Translations under genes and position numbers: made by a program
Notes under the pieces: generated by a model
The model's input: only the letters and a program-made list of their open reading frames with translations
What the model was told of the DNA's origin: nothing
The model's database searches: none
DNA from: an uncultured Prevotellaceae bacterium
GTDB taxonomy: Bacteria; Bacteroidota; Bacteroidia; Bacteroidales; Bacteroidaceae
DNA: 38,699 nt
Direction of reading: 5' to 3'
Assembly: GCA_902786565.1 (NCBI GenBank)
Contig: CADACW010000033.1
Location: 1 to 38,699, forward strand
Shown: positions 32,350 to 38,699 of the stretch, piece after piece
How the letters are laid out: every line of letters begins with the position of its first letter
Numbering within the stretch: the stretch's first letter is position 1

Positions 32350-33993
32350 TTAGTGCTCGGTGTACGAGCTGTTGTCGGTGCCGTCGATGGTGGTGTAGAC
32401 GGAAGAGCCGTCCTGAGCCTCGACGACCACAGCGTCGAAGGTGATGGGATAGAGGCTGGCGGGATTCTCTGGATCTGGAATCACCTCACCAGGGTTCTCC
32501 GGGTCGGGTATGGTGGGGTCGGGCACGGGGTTCGACGGGTCGTGCTGGTCTCCCTCCGGTCCGTCAGGATAGGCGGGATTGGGGATGAGCGGTGCATCGG
32601 GGTCGGGGATGCCGGGGCCGTCGGGATCGTCAGGATCGGGGATGGTAGGCCAAGAAGGATCGGGGATGTACGGCGGGATGACCTCTCCTGTCTCGGGGTC
32701 TATGACGGGGTCGTTGTCGCCGCCGCCATTGTCTGGATCCGGGTCGCGGCCCGGGCCTGTGGTGATGTCGCCACCGCCACCCTCTCCGGTATAGCCGTTG
32801 GTGCTGTCAGAGATTTTGAAGATGTAGGTGTAGGAGTAGTTGGGCTTCCACTGCAGATAGTCCACGGGCACCGACACGTAGGCGTCGCGCACATGTATCT
32901 CCTCGCCAGAGCCGTCGAGGGCCACGAGGGTGTAGTCCAGTCGGAGCTGCATGCGCAGCTTGTTGTTCTCGTTGGGCAGGATGGGCTTGAAGTCCGACTC
33001 CACACCTGGTGTACCGTCGATGGTGTAGACGCCGTGCCCGAAGGTGGCCGTCGGTGCTGTTGTGCCGAGGAATGCCTTCACCTCAGAATCCGTGGGTGCA
33101 CCGTTGGCGGTGATGTAGGGCATGCCTGCCACGCCGGCCTCAGACAGTGCCGATGTGTAGTCCAGCCGTCCGAAGGAGTTGGAGAAGGCGAACTGGTTGG
33201 AGGCGCCAGCGAAGGTGGAGACGGCGGCATTGGTGGCATCGTCGTAGTCGACGGTGTAGACGCCCGACTTGGGGAAGGCTGTGCCTGCGCCCACCTCGTA
33301 GCTGCCGCTGGGAGCGCCGATGTAGTAGAACACCAGGTCCTTGACGGCATAACCGGGTACGACCTCGTAGAAGCCAATCCTCATCCGTGCGTTGAGCCTG
33401 CGGAACTGGAAGGTGATGGTGCTTTTGTAGGCCTCGGTGGCAGGCGTCGTGGCTGTGGCGGCCTGGGCCGTCGGCGTGGCGGTGATGCGGTCGGCCACGT
33501 AGACGTTGGTCATCGACTCCACGTCGGGCACATTGATGCGCAAGCCGTCGGTGGTGTTCTTGATGAACTCGCCAGAGGCGATGCCTGCGGCGGCCACAAA
33601 GTCATACTTCTGTGCACCGAAGTCCCAGTACTTGATGCTCTGGGTGGCACCCTTCTTCGATGTCTTTCCCACATACTCCCAGTCGCTGGTGTTGCTGTCG
33701 GTAGTGCCAGCAGTACCTGCGGCATACTCCACGAGATAGTTGTCGAAGAGTGTGCTGGCCGTTGCGCCCACGGTCTTTGTGCCGAAGACGTAGAACTGGT
33801 TGCCCAGCAGCCGGGCCGACTCTTCATGGCTGGCGCGGGTGATGGTGCGCGCATTGCTCTGGAAGAGGATGGGCATCTCTTCAGTGGCAGGTCCCGTCTG
33901 GGGTCCGGTGATGACGCTGATGGCATCGTCGTTGGTACAGCCTGCGAGGGCCACCCCCGCAAGCAGTGTCAAAACAAATGTCTTTCTTTTCAT
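32350..33993 (-). CDS. Fimbrillin-family lipoprotein with Pro-Asp-rich insert (547 aa)
   Basis: Lipobox ALAG-C19, then ILFQSNARTITRA with putative maturation Arg53. Fimbrillin core motifs are SIKYWDFGAQKYDF, GYAVKDLVFYYIG, GVYTVDYDD and WKPNYSYTYIFKISD. Residues about 405-512 are a Gly-rich then PDP/PDPENP-rich stretch that separates the TYIFKISD strand from the final LYPITFDAVVVEAQDG strand. In the paralogues these two are only about 10-30 residues apart. There is no long C-terminal extension, and the protein ends about 35 residues after that strand. It lies 81 nt after the DUF5119-like gene, with a TA-rich leader. The Pro/Asp tract may be a flexible or wall-spanning linker to a donor strand (inference). 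Confidence 0.86.
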   Translation of the reverse strand: MKRKTFVLTLLAGVALAGCTNDDAISVITGPQTGPATEEMPILFQSNARTITRASHEESARLLGNQFYVFGTKTVGATASTLFDNYLVEYAAGTAGTTDSNTSDWEYVGKTSKKGATQSIKYWDFGAQKYDFVAAAGIASGEFIKNTTDGLRINVPDVESMTNVYVADRITATPTAQAATATTPATEAYKSTITFQFRRLNARMRIGFYEVVPGYAVKDLVFYYIGAPSGSYEVGAGTAFPKSGVYTVDYDDATNAAVSTFAGASNQFAFSNSFGRLDYTSALSEAGVAGMPYITANGAPTDSEVKAFLGTTAPTATFGHGVYTIDGTPGVESDFKPILPNENNKLRMQLRLDYTLVALDGSGEEIHVRDAYVSVPVDYLQWKPNYSYTYIFKISDSTNGYTGEGGGGDITTGPGRDPDPDNGGGDNDPVIDPETGEVIPPYIPDPSWPTIPDPDDPDGPGIPDPDAPLIPNPAYPDGPEGDQHDPSNPVPDPTIPDPENPGEVIPDPENPASLYPITFDAVVVEAQDGSSVYTTIDGTDNSSYTEH

Positions 33994-34052
33994 CTGTTAC
34001 GTTATTAAAATTGTTAATACCTTATTATATATATATATTTTAAACCAGAGTG

Positions 34053-34067
34053 CCGTCGCTGCGACGG
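34053..34067 (-). other. Strong GC hairpin between the DUF5119-like and first fimbrillin genes
   Basis: CCGTCGC (34053-34059) and GCGACGG (34061-34067) form a 7-bp stem around one base, just past the stop at 34075. A (TA)n leader follows toward the next gene. No U-tract follows directly, so read-through is expected. It could protect the upstream mRNA end after processing. Confidence 0.5.
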
Positions 34068-34074
34068 ATGTTCA

Positions 34075-35250
34075 TTACATGTCGAATTCATATTGCTCCT
34101 CCACATAGTCCTGCACCACGGCATTGAAGGCAGACCCTCCTGATCGCGACGGCACGGCTATGGTGTCCATATCCAGCTCGACGGTGAGCACACCACCCTT
34201 GAAGCGGCGGCGCACCTGGTCGGTGACGTCGAAGACGAAGGTGGAGTCCATACCATTGTTGAACTGCAGGTTCAGGTCGAAGAAGTGTCGGCGGGTGTCG
34301 CGCACCTCCCTGTAACTGCGTATGTTGTTGCTGGCCTGTTCGCAGATGCCGAAGGTGAGCAGTCGGCCACCGGCAATGTCAACACTCTCGCCGTCCTTGT
34401 CGCAGTTGGTCTTCCAGCGGGTGTTGAAGTTGACGGTGATGTCGTCGTCGCCGGCGCGGCCTGAGTTGAGCACCGACCAGCGGGCCATTCCCGATATGTT
34501 GCCTGAGCCGTCGACGCCCACTATCTTTCCATTGTTGTGGTGCACGATGACCTGTGTGAGGTAGATATAGGTGATGGGGCGCAGTATCATGTTGAGTTTC
34601 TTCACCCATACGTTGCGGTCGGGGTCGAAGACGAATCCGTCGAGGTTGCGGTTGATGTCTATGGCCTGCTCGTAGGCGGCAAAGAGTTCCTCCGGCTGAT
34701 AGTAGGCGTGGGTGTGGCGCGGCACGGAGTAGCGTGCAGGCCGCATGGACTGGTTGGTGTAGACGGTGATGGAGTCGAGCGTGGTCTGCTCGTCGAAGAC
34801 CAGGCTCTGTGCACCGTCTCTGATCTGCACCTCGTTGAAGACGAGCATATCCCAGAAGCCGTAGGCGAACATTCCCTGAAAGAGGGTTCCGGTGATGCTG
34901 TGCTGCTGCACGCTGGTATGAGGGGCGAAGGGTATGTCGGCGGTATAGTAGCGGCGGATGTTGAACACGTTGGGCAGGGTGTAGCCTATGGGGCCGAAAA
35001 TGCGCTCATCCTCCTCGTTCCATCCGTAGTACCACTCGGCCCGCCAGTCGTAGCGCACGCCGTATTCTATCTCGTAGTCCCAATAAGCATCCAGTTCCAG
35101 CTCGGCAAAGACCAGCTGTGTCTCGTTGGGCACACTCTCATAAAGGTGCAGCGGCGGCTCGGGTGTGCAGGCCGTCTGCACGAATAGCCCCATACTGCAG
35201 GAGCCAAATATCAGCGCGGCAAAGGCACGGCGAAGATTTTTATTTCTCAT
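34075..35250 (-). CDS. DUF5119-like envelope lipoprotein (391 aa)
   Basis: Signal peptide with a Cys at about residue 28 in VQTAC-TPEPP, a relaxed Bacteroidota-type lipoprotein site. The ~350-residue mature part resembles DUF5119 proteins of Bacteroidota fimbrial loci. It is rich in aromatic beta-strands, with an AYWDYEIEYGVRYDW region near the N-terminus, an RRYYTADIPFAPH loop and a C-terminal DVTDQVRRRFKGGVLTVEL segment. It starts inside the end of the upstream DUF3575 gene (11-nt overlap), so translation is likely coupled. By position it corresponds to the anchor or assembly lipoprotein (FimB/Mfa2-like role) of type V pilus operons. The fold assignment is tentative and no catalytic motif is seen. 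Confidence 0.7.
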   Translation of the reverse strand: MRNKNLRRAFAALIFGSCSMGLFVQTACTPEPPLHLYESVPNETQLVFAELELDAYWDYEIEYGVRYDWRAEWYYGWNEEDERIFGPIGYTLPNVFNIRRYYTADIPFAPHTSVQQHSITGTLFQGMFAYGFWDMLVFNEVQIRDGAQSLVFDEQTTLDSITVYTNQSMRPARYSVPRHTHAYYQPEELFAAYEQAIDINRNLDGFVFDPDRNVWVKKLNMILRPITYIYLTQVIVHHNNGKIVGVDGSGNISGMARWSVLNSGRAGDDDITVNFNTRWKTNCDKDGESVDIAGGRLLTFGICEQASNNIRSYREVRDTRRHFFDLNLQFNNGMDSTFVFDVTDQVRRRFKGGVLTVELDMDTIAVPSRSGGSAFNAVVQDYVEEQYEFDM

Positions 35251-36721
35251 AGCCGTCCCTCCTTTCTTTGTTTTTCAGGCTGATGCCCCACTTGTGGTTC
35301 TTGCGATAGAGCAGGTCGTAGCTCAAGGTGACACCTATGCGCGTGGGGCCCAGCCAGTTCCACCTGTACTGGCGCTTCTTGAAGAGGGAGGGCTCCAGCG
35401 TCCATTTATAATAGTAGAGGTCATCGTGATAGTCGGGGTTGATGGGGTTCTCGTACTTGTAGGGGTCGTACTTGGTGCGGAAGAAACCGGCCTGCAACTG
35501 GAACTCCAGCCGCCAGTGGCCCTTCTTGGTGAGGGGCACCACATAGCCCACGCCAAGGCCGGCACCAAACCCTTCGCCCACCCATCCGCGGTTGGCGTCG
35601 AAGCAGATGCCATAAAGACCCAAATGGCCATAGGCCTGCACATAGAGTCCACGGAAGGCTGGGCCCTCGCCGGGTGTGTTTTTATCGAGGCTGCCAGAGC
35701 GCAGATAATAGCGAGTCTCCAACTGGTAGTTGCGCAGCTGGAAAAATTTGTGGGCATCGTAGTCCTGCCACCAAGGCATATCGAAAGAGGCCCCAAAGGT
35801 GAAGTGACCACGCCTGGGATAATACTCTATGGCGACATTGGGGATGGGGCACCAGCGGTTATAGCCAGGCAAATAGACGCCATAGAAGAGCAGGTTGGTC
35901 TTCAAGGCAAGCACTTCGCGGCGAGGCTCCCAATCAGGCAGCGGCGCAGCAGCGATAGTGTCCGGCACAAATTCTACCGTGTCGTTAAAGGTGGCCACTG
36001 ACTGGGTTTCTGGCAGGGCCACGGACTCCACTGCCTGGACGGGCACCGGCGGGACATACTTGCGCAGCACCATCACGAAGCGGGCTGTGCGCAGACTGGG
36101 GAAGTAGGTGGACAGCAGGCGCGTCCACAGCCGGCCTTGCTGCGCTCGCTGCAACTGCGACTTCAGCTGAGACACATCGTTGGCCAGCCATGTGTCGCAG
36201 AGATGCTGCACCAGAGCATAGTCAGGATCGCCAGAACGGCGCATCATCAGGCAGAGAGAGGGATAGTCCTCAATCTCGGCATCGATGGAGAAAAGACTGT
36301 CAGCAACAGGAAATTGCAGACGGTCGAACACCCACTGGCATAAATTCTTGACACGCTGACGGCCCAGCTGTCGGTTCAGCTCCACAGGCCCTTCGGGTGA
36401 GGCGGCGCCACGGAAAATTATGCGCACCAACTGAAGACTGTCGGCATTGAGCCGGGGCAATACAGATTTTTCAATCTCCTCCAGAACAGATGAATTGTTT
36501 GGCAGTCGGCTCACACCAACTGGGAAAACGACTGTGGCTGCATGGTCAAAAAACTGTTCGTCAGTAATCTGGGGCATAGACTGACCATCTTCGACTACAT
36601 AAACAAAAGGAAAGTTCCTGCTGTATGCCTGGTCGGAGGTAACAGACAAACCTAAAACCTTTATAGACACAATTAGCATCCATAAAAAAATTATTACAGT
36701 TTTGGTTGACCGTTTAATCAT
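35240..36721 (-). CDS. OmpA-like / DUF3575 outer-membrane protein (493 aa)
   Basis: First gene of the operon. It has an N-terminal hydrophobic signal segment. An OmpA-like periplasmic region follows at about 60-150, with VVFPVGVSRLPNN and the hallmark IIFRGAASPEG...NRQLGRQRVKNL. A linker comes next, and the C-terminal ~230 residues match DUF3575. These start at VLALKTNLLFYGVYLPGYN and contain alternating aromatic strands (FTFGASFDMPWW, YYLRSG, LGLYGICFD, YYYKWTLEPSLF), as in an outer-membrane beta-barrel. DUF3575 proteins commonly precede fimbrillin genes in Bacteroidota and probably serve as an outer-membrane or peptidoglycan-linked assembly platform. It begins 27-33 nt downstream of the only clear minus-strand promoter. 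Confidence 0.82.
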   Translation of the reverse strand: MIKRSTKTVIIFLWMLIVSIKVLGLSVTSDQAYSRNFPFVYVVEDGQSMPQITDEQFFDHAATVVFPVGVSRLPNNSSVLEEIEKSVLPRLNADSLQLVRIIFRGAASPEGPVELNRQLGRQRVKNLCQWVFDRLQFPVADSLFSIDAEIEDYPSLCLMMRRSGDPDYALVQHLCDTWLANDVSQLKSQLQRAQQGRLWTRLLSTYFPSLRTARFVMVLRKYVPPVPVQAVESVALPETQSVATFNDTVEFVPDTIAAAPLPDWEPRREVLALKTNLLFYGVYLPGYNRWCPIPNVAIEYYPRRGHFTFGASFDMPWWQDYDAHKFFQLRNYQLETRYYLRSGSLDKNTPGEGPAFRGLYVQAYGHLGLYGICFDANRGWVGEGFGAGLGVGYVVPLTKKGHWRLEFQLQAGFFRTKYDPYKYENPINPDYHDDLYYYKWTLEPSLFKKRQYRWNWLGPTRIGVTLSYDLLYRKNHKWGISLKNKERRDGYEK

Positions 36722-36753
36722 AAAGACAATTTACATTCCTTTAATTAAGACTA

Positions 36754-36787
36754 CAAAGGTAAGAAAAAAAATCAGAGATTATGCAAG
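36754..36787 (-). promoter_or_regulatory. Bacteroidota-type promoter of the fimbrial operon
   Basis: On the minus strand TACCTTTG (36761-36754) fits the -7 box TAnnTTTG, and CTTG (36787-36784) is a 3-of-4 match to the -33 TTTG. The spacer is 22 nt, slightly longer than the usual 19-21, and holds a run of eight T (36771-36764). The expected start site is about 25-30 nt ahead of the ATG at 36721. I found no comparable TAnnTTTG box in the other minus-strand intergenic gaps. Confidence 0.7.
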
Positions 36788-36791
36788 TTTA

Positions 36792-36800
36792 CCCCCCCCC
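36792..36800. repeat. C9 homopolymer just upstream of the operon promoter
   Basis: Nine consecutive C on the plus strand (G9 in the direction of the operon), four bases upstream of the -33-like element. Long G/C runs at pilus promoters are classic slipped-strand phase-variation sites. Here that role is an inference. Confidence 0.8.
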
Positions 36801-36873
36801 GTTAATAATCGTTAACTTAAAAACCTTGGTTTTTGTAAATTTAAACACTATTTTGTAAATTCTGCAAGTTGCA
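36801..36873. promoter_or_regulatory. Cluster of operator-like repeats in the divergent region
   Basis: GTTAATAATCGTTAAC, an imperfect dyad, at 36801-36816. TTTTGTAAAT at 36831-36840 and again at 36851-36860, exactly 20 bp apart (about two helical turns). TGCAA-g-TTGCA, a perfect dyad, at 36863-36873. All lie upstream of the fimbrial promoter and within 170 bp of the divergent one. Candidate binding sites for an unknown regulator. Confidence 0.4.
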
Positions 36874-36953
36874 AACTGCGATAATAACCGAATTTCAATA
36901 TCACAAAAGAAACTTAATGCATTCACAAATAAGACAACACGTTTTTTGTGTAT

Positions 36954-36979
36954 GTCTCATTTTCTTTTCAAAATGAGAC
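36954..36979. promoter_or_regulatory. 10-bp inverted repeat, operator-like
   Basis: GTCTCATTTT (36954-36963) and AAAATGAGAC (36970-36979) are perfectly complementary around CTTTTC. The element is 24 bp upstream of the -33 box of the plus-strand promoter. It is AT-rich inside with GC ends. It could be an operator or a short hairpin. Confidence 0.5.
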
Positions 36980-37003
36980 GTACTGAAAATACGCGAGAAA
37001 ATG

Positions 37004-37036
37004 TTTGGAGGTTACGTTCTTTTTGAACTAATTTTG
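37004..37036 (+). promoter_or_regulatory. Bacteroidota-type promoter of the DUF3857-like gene
   Basis: TTTG at 37004-37007 (-33) and TAATTTTG at 37029-37036 (-7, TAnnTTTG), with a spacer of exactly 21 nt. The ATG at 37067 follows 30 nt later, with only a weak AAGG before it. Confidence 0.72.
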
Positions 37037-37066
37037 CACAACGATTAACAAAACAACGACAAGGCT

Positions 37067-37993
37067 ATGAAATTTTTTGTGACAACATTGTTGCTGACGG
37101 TGACATTCCTCGTTTTCGGACAAAGGGCCTACGGACAGTTGCCCAACGAGAAGTTCGGCAAGCCATCAGACATGGAATGGGAGTTTGTGGGCTGGGGCGA
37201 TGCAGTGAACGCCGACGCCCTGGTGTTGTGCAAGACCATGACGGTGACCTATCGGGTCACTGACCAGGTGTTCTCCAACAGCGAGACGGCGGAGATTGGC
37301 TACGACGACCTGCCCGACTTTGGCAAGAACCAGATTGACGAGAGCAGCATCCTGGTGAAGTACGAGTTCAGGCTCCGCACCAAGATACTGAAGCCCGAAG
37401 GGGCAAGCCATGCCAACATCGACATTGTCTACTTCAATGCCGACAATGCCGAGACCTACAATGGCGACGAGCTGGCAGACATGAAGGTCAGGGTCTTCAC
37501 CAAGAACGAGAAGGGAAAGGTGGAGAAAAGGAACATCAGCACCGGCAATTTCGTCAGAGAGCGGCTGGACAACAACTATATGGTGCTGCACGTGGCAGTG
37601 CCCGACGTCAAGGCCGGCAGCATCATCGAGTACCAGTATAACATCACCAGCAACCGCCCTACCTTCCTCTACGACTGGAAATTCCAGGAGAGCATCCCGG
37701 TGGTGCGGTCGAAGTGCGACATAGACATTCCCGCCTTCCTGCAGTTCAATATGAACGTGCCCACCAATCCGTTGGTCAAGTCGGGCGTAGAGGTGGGCCG
37801 CCTGGCCTACGACACCAACAGGGCCGACCTGAAGCGTGGCAAGACCTGCGTGACCAACCACTACAAGATGACGGGCGACTATATCCTGCCTGACGGGCCG
37901 GAAATAGGCGTCTTCACCAGCCAGATCACCACGCCCAACGTCAGCGTTCCGGCCTATCTGCCAAAGGGCTGCACTCACCTGTGGATCAAATAG
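37067..37993 (+). CDS. DUF3857-like secreted protein, apparently C-terminally truncated (308 aa)
   Basis: Signal peptide MKFFVTTLLLTVTFLVFG..., with cleavage near AYG|Q24. The mature part matches the N-terminal DUF3857 beta-domain found in Bacteroidota proteins that normally continue into a transglutaminase-like domain (about 600 residues or more in all). Motifs include KFGKPSDMEWEFVGWGDA, ILVKYEFRLRTKILKPEGA, VLHVAVPDVKAGSIIEYQY and PTFLYDWKFQ. It stops at HLWIK-TAG, at the end of that domain. The next codons in frame (AAENTAIAEN) still look protein-like before more stops appear, and the flanking repeat follows 120 nt later. It is divergent from the fimbrial operon and has its own promoter. 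Likely a decaying or shortened gene. Function unknown; no catalytic residues remain. Confidence 0.65.
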   Translation: MKFFVTTLLLTVTFLVFGQRAYGQLPNEKFGKPSDMEWEFVGWGDAVNADALVLCKTMTVTYRVTDQVFSNSETAEIGYDDLPDFGKNQIDESSILVKYEFRLRTKILKPEGASHANIDIVYFNADNAETYNGDELADMKVRVFTKNEKGKVEKRNISTGNFVRERLDNNYMVLHVAVPDVKAGSIIEYQYNITSNRPTFLYDWKFQESIPVVRSKCDIDIPAFLQFNMNVPTNPLVKSGVEVGRLAYDTNRADLKRGKTCVTNHYKMTGDYILPDGPEIGVFTSQITTPNVSVPAYLPKGCTHLWIK

Positions 37994-38113
37994 GCTGCAG
38001 AGAATACCGCTATTGCGGAAAACCGATGGTGACAGACGGCTGGCCACTGAGGAGTTGAGGGGTAAAGGAGCTGCTTTGTCATTTTTTTTCAAACGGCCTA
38101 AATACCCCCCTTA

Positions 38114-38240
38114 GAGATAAGTGCCACTTATCTCCGAGATAAAAGGCATCTCTGAGTCCGCTTTACCCTCCCCTTAGCGATGTAAAGTATTTTCTGTTCC
38201 CGTCCCTGCTTGCGCAGCCGATGCCTATGGGGCATTTGGC
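38114..38240. repeat. Right copy of the flanking direct repeat
   Basis: Same orientation as 1-135. It contains the palindrome TTATCTC-c-GAGATAA (38128-38142). It overlaps a second dyad, GAGATAAGTG-c-CACTTATCTC (38114-38134), so the two hairpins are mutually exclusive. The conserved block GAGTCCGCTTTACCCTCC onward follows. Two truncated genes converge on it from either side, so it may mark a past deletion or rearrangement. Confidence 0.82.
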
Positions 38241-38555
38241 TGCGCGTGGTTTCCTTAAATGCCACCCACAATCGTGCCAGGATGCAACGTCCTTGGTAAC
38301 TACTGCGCCAGCGGTCACCACGGTATTTTCACCGATGGTCACTCCTGGGCATACCGTCACACCGCCTCCCAACCAGCAGTCCTCACCGATGGTTATTGGA
38401 GAGCATCGTTCTATAGGTTTGCGGCGTTCAACGTAGTCAATAGGATGGTTTGGTGTCAGGAATTGGCAATTCGGGCCTACCTGAGTGTTGGAACCAATGG
38501 TGATGATGCCACCATCGAGCATCGTGCCATTGTAAGGCAACATCAACAAGACCAT
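38236..38555 (-). pseudogene. Fragment of a maltose/galactoside O-acetyltransferase-like hexapeptide protein
   Basis: Only the left-handed beta-helix half is present. It shows TMLDGGIITIGSN, the catalytic-type His in FLTPNHPID, SPITIGEDCWLGGGVTVCPGVTIG and AVVTKDV. Members are usually about 185-200 residues; about 100 remain here. After AVVTKDV the frame is lost near 38286-38290. The +1 frame restores HPGTIVGGI, the expected family continuation, and is then stopped by TAA. The open frame runs on into repeat-derived sequence (CASRDGNRKYFT). The N-terminal ~60-80 residues are not recognisable upstream. It would have transferred acetyl from acetyl-CoA to a sugar hydroxyl, and is now probably non-functional. 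Confidence 0.65.
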
Positions 38556-38699
38556 TTCTTAAAGTCATACAACATTCCTTGAGATTATAATTTGCACAAT
38601 TGTAACTACTCAGTTCACCACGCTGGCCCCAGCGAGCGAAACGGGAAATAACATTTTTATCCCTGCGCTACAGATTCGCCTGAAAATAGTTACCTTTGC
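38556..38699. other. Right-edge non-coding stretch with a small hairpin
   Basis: No gene recognised. CGCTGG-cc-CCAGCG at 38621-38634 can form a 6-bp stem. The expected N-terminal coding part of the acetyltransferase fragment is not visible here. Confidence 0.4.
38691..38698 (+). promoter_or_regulatory. Possible -7 promoter box for a gene beyond the right edge
   Basis: TACCTTTG, the same octamer as at the fimbrial operon promoter and a match to TAnnTTTG, in the context AGTTACCTTTGC. No clear TTTG lies 19-21 nt upstream, so the call is weak. Confidence 0.35.

Noticed and set aside
32332-34008. 558-codon plus-strand ORF opposite the 547-aa fimbrillin
   Set aside because: Exact shadow of a clear lipoprotein gene. 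Its translation has no signal peptide or known motif.
34053-34067. Intrinsic terminator ending the operon after the DUF5119-like gene
   Set aside because: The stem is strong but lacks a following U-tract, and no new promoter is visible before the next fimbrillin.
37166-38092. 308-codon minus-strand ORF opposite the DUF3857-like gene
   Set aside because: Shadow ORF. The plus strand has a signal peptide, family motifs and a well-spaced promoter.
1-38699. Prophage or integrative element
   Set aside because: No integrase, transposase, mobilisation or phage structural gene was recognised. The flanking repeats alone are not enough.

Overview
The window looks like a chromosomal piece of a Bacteroidales bacterium, most like Prevotellaceae. 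Three things point there. The putative promoters match the Bacteroidota TAnnTTTG / TTTG type. The proteins are Bacteroidota families (fimbrillin-family lipoproteins, DUF3575, DUF5119-like, DUF3857). The largest protein ends in what looks like a type IX secretion (T9SS) C-terminal sorting domain. These family names come from motif recognition by eye, not from a search.

Layout. From 36721 down to 380, ten genes run leftward on the minus strand and look like one operon of about 36 kb. In transcription order they are: an OmpA-like/DUF3575 outer-membrane protein; a DUF5119-like lipoprotein; three fimbrillin-family lipoproteins of 547, 812 and 645 residues; a four-helix-bundle protein; two more fimbrillin-like lipoproteins of 381 and 414 residues; and two giant repetitive surface proteins of 4121 and 3823 residues. 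Gaps run from an 11-nt overlap to 233 nt. The only good promoter match on this strand in the non-coding gaps is at the head (36754-36787). It has an A8/T8 run in its spacer and a C9/G9 run just upstream.

Working model (inference). This is a type V-like pilus or surface-fibre locus. The DUF3575 and DUF5119 proteins would be envelope components. The five fimbrillins, each with a Thr-Arg-Ala/Ser site after the lipidated N-terminus, would be shaft, anchor or tip subunits. The two giants would be beta-solenoid adhesins attached to or co-displayed with the fibre. They have about 40 and 29 Y/F-G-G-G-like turns by eye.

Unusual DNA layers lie on top of the genes. (1) A 9-bp minisatellite occurs six times in four neighbouring genes and in both orientations. 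One orientation encodes hydrophilic Glu-Pro-Asn linkers. The other encodes the hydrophobic core of two lipoprotein signal peptides. (2) Two intergenic spacers, after the 645- and 812-residue fimbrillin genes, each carry a tRNA-like minihelix (acceptor stem plus T-arm only) on the mRNA strand. (3) A roughly 110-nt sequence with TTATCTC-c-GAGATAA palindromes lies in direct orientation at both ends of the window (1-135 and 38114-38240). The left end (150-365) is also packed with strong inverted repeats.

Right of the operon, a divergent regulatory region (36722-37066) separates it from a plus-strand DUF3857-like gene. That gene stops early, just before the right-hand repeat. A minus-strand hexapeptide acetyltransferase fragment runs into the same repeat from the other side. 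The right end therefore looks like a decayed junction.
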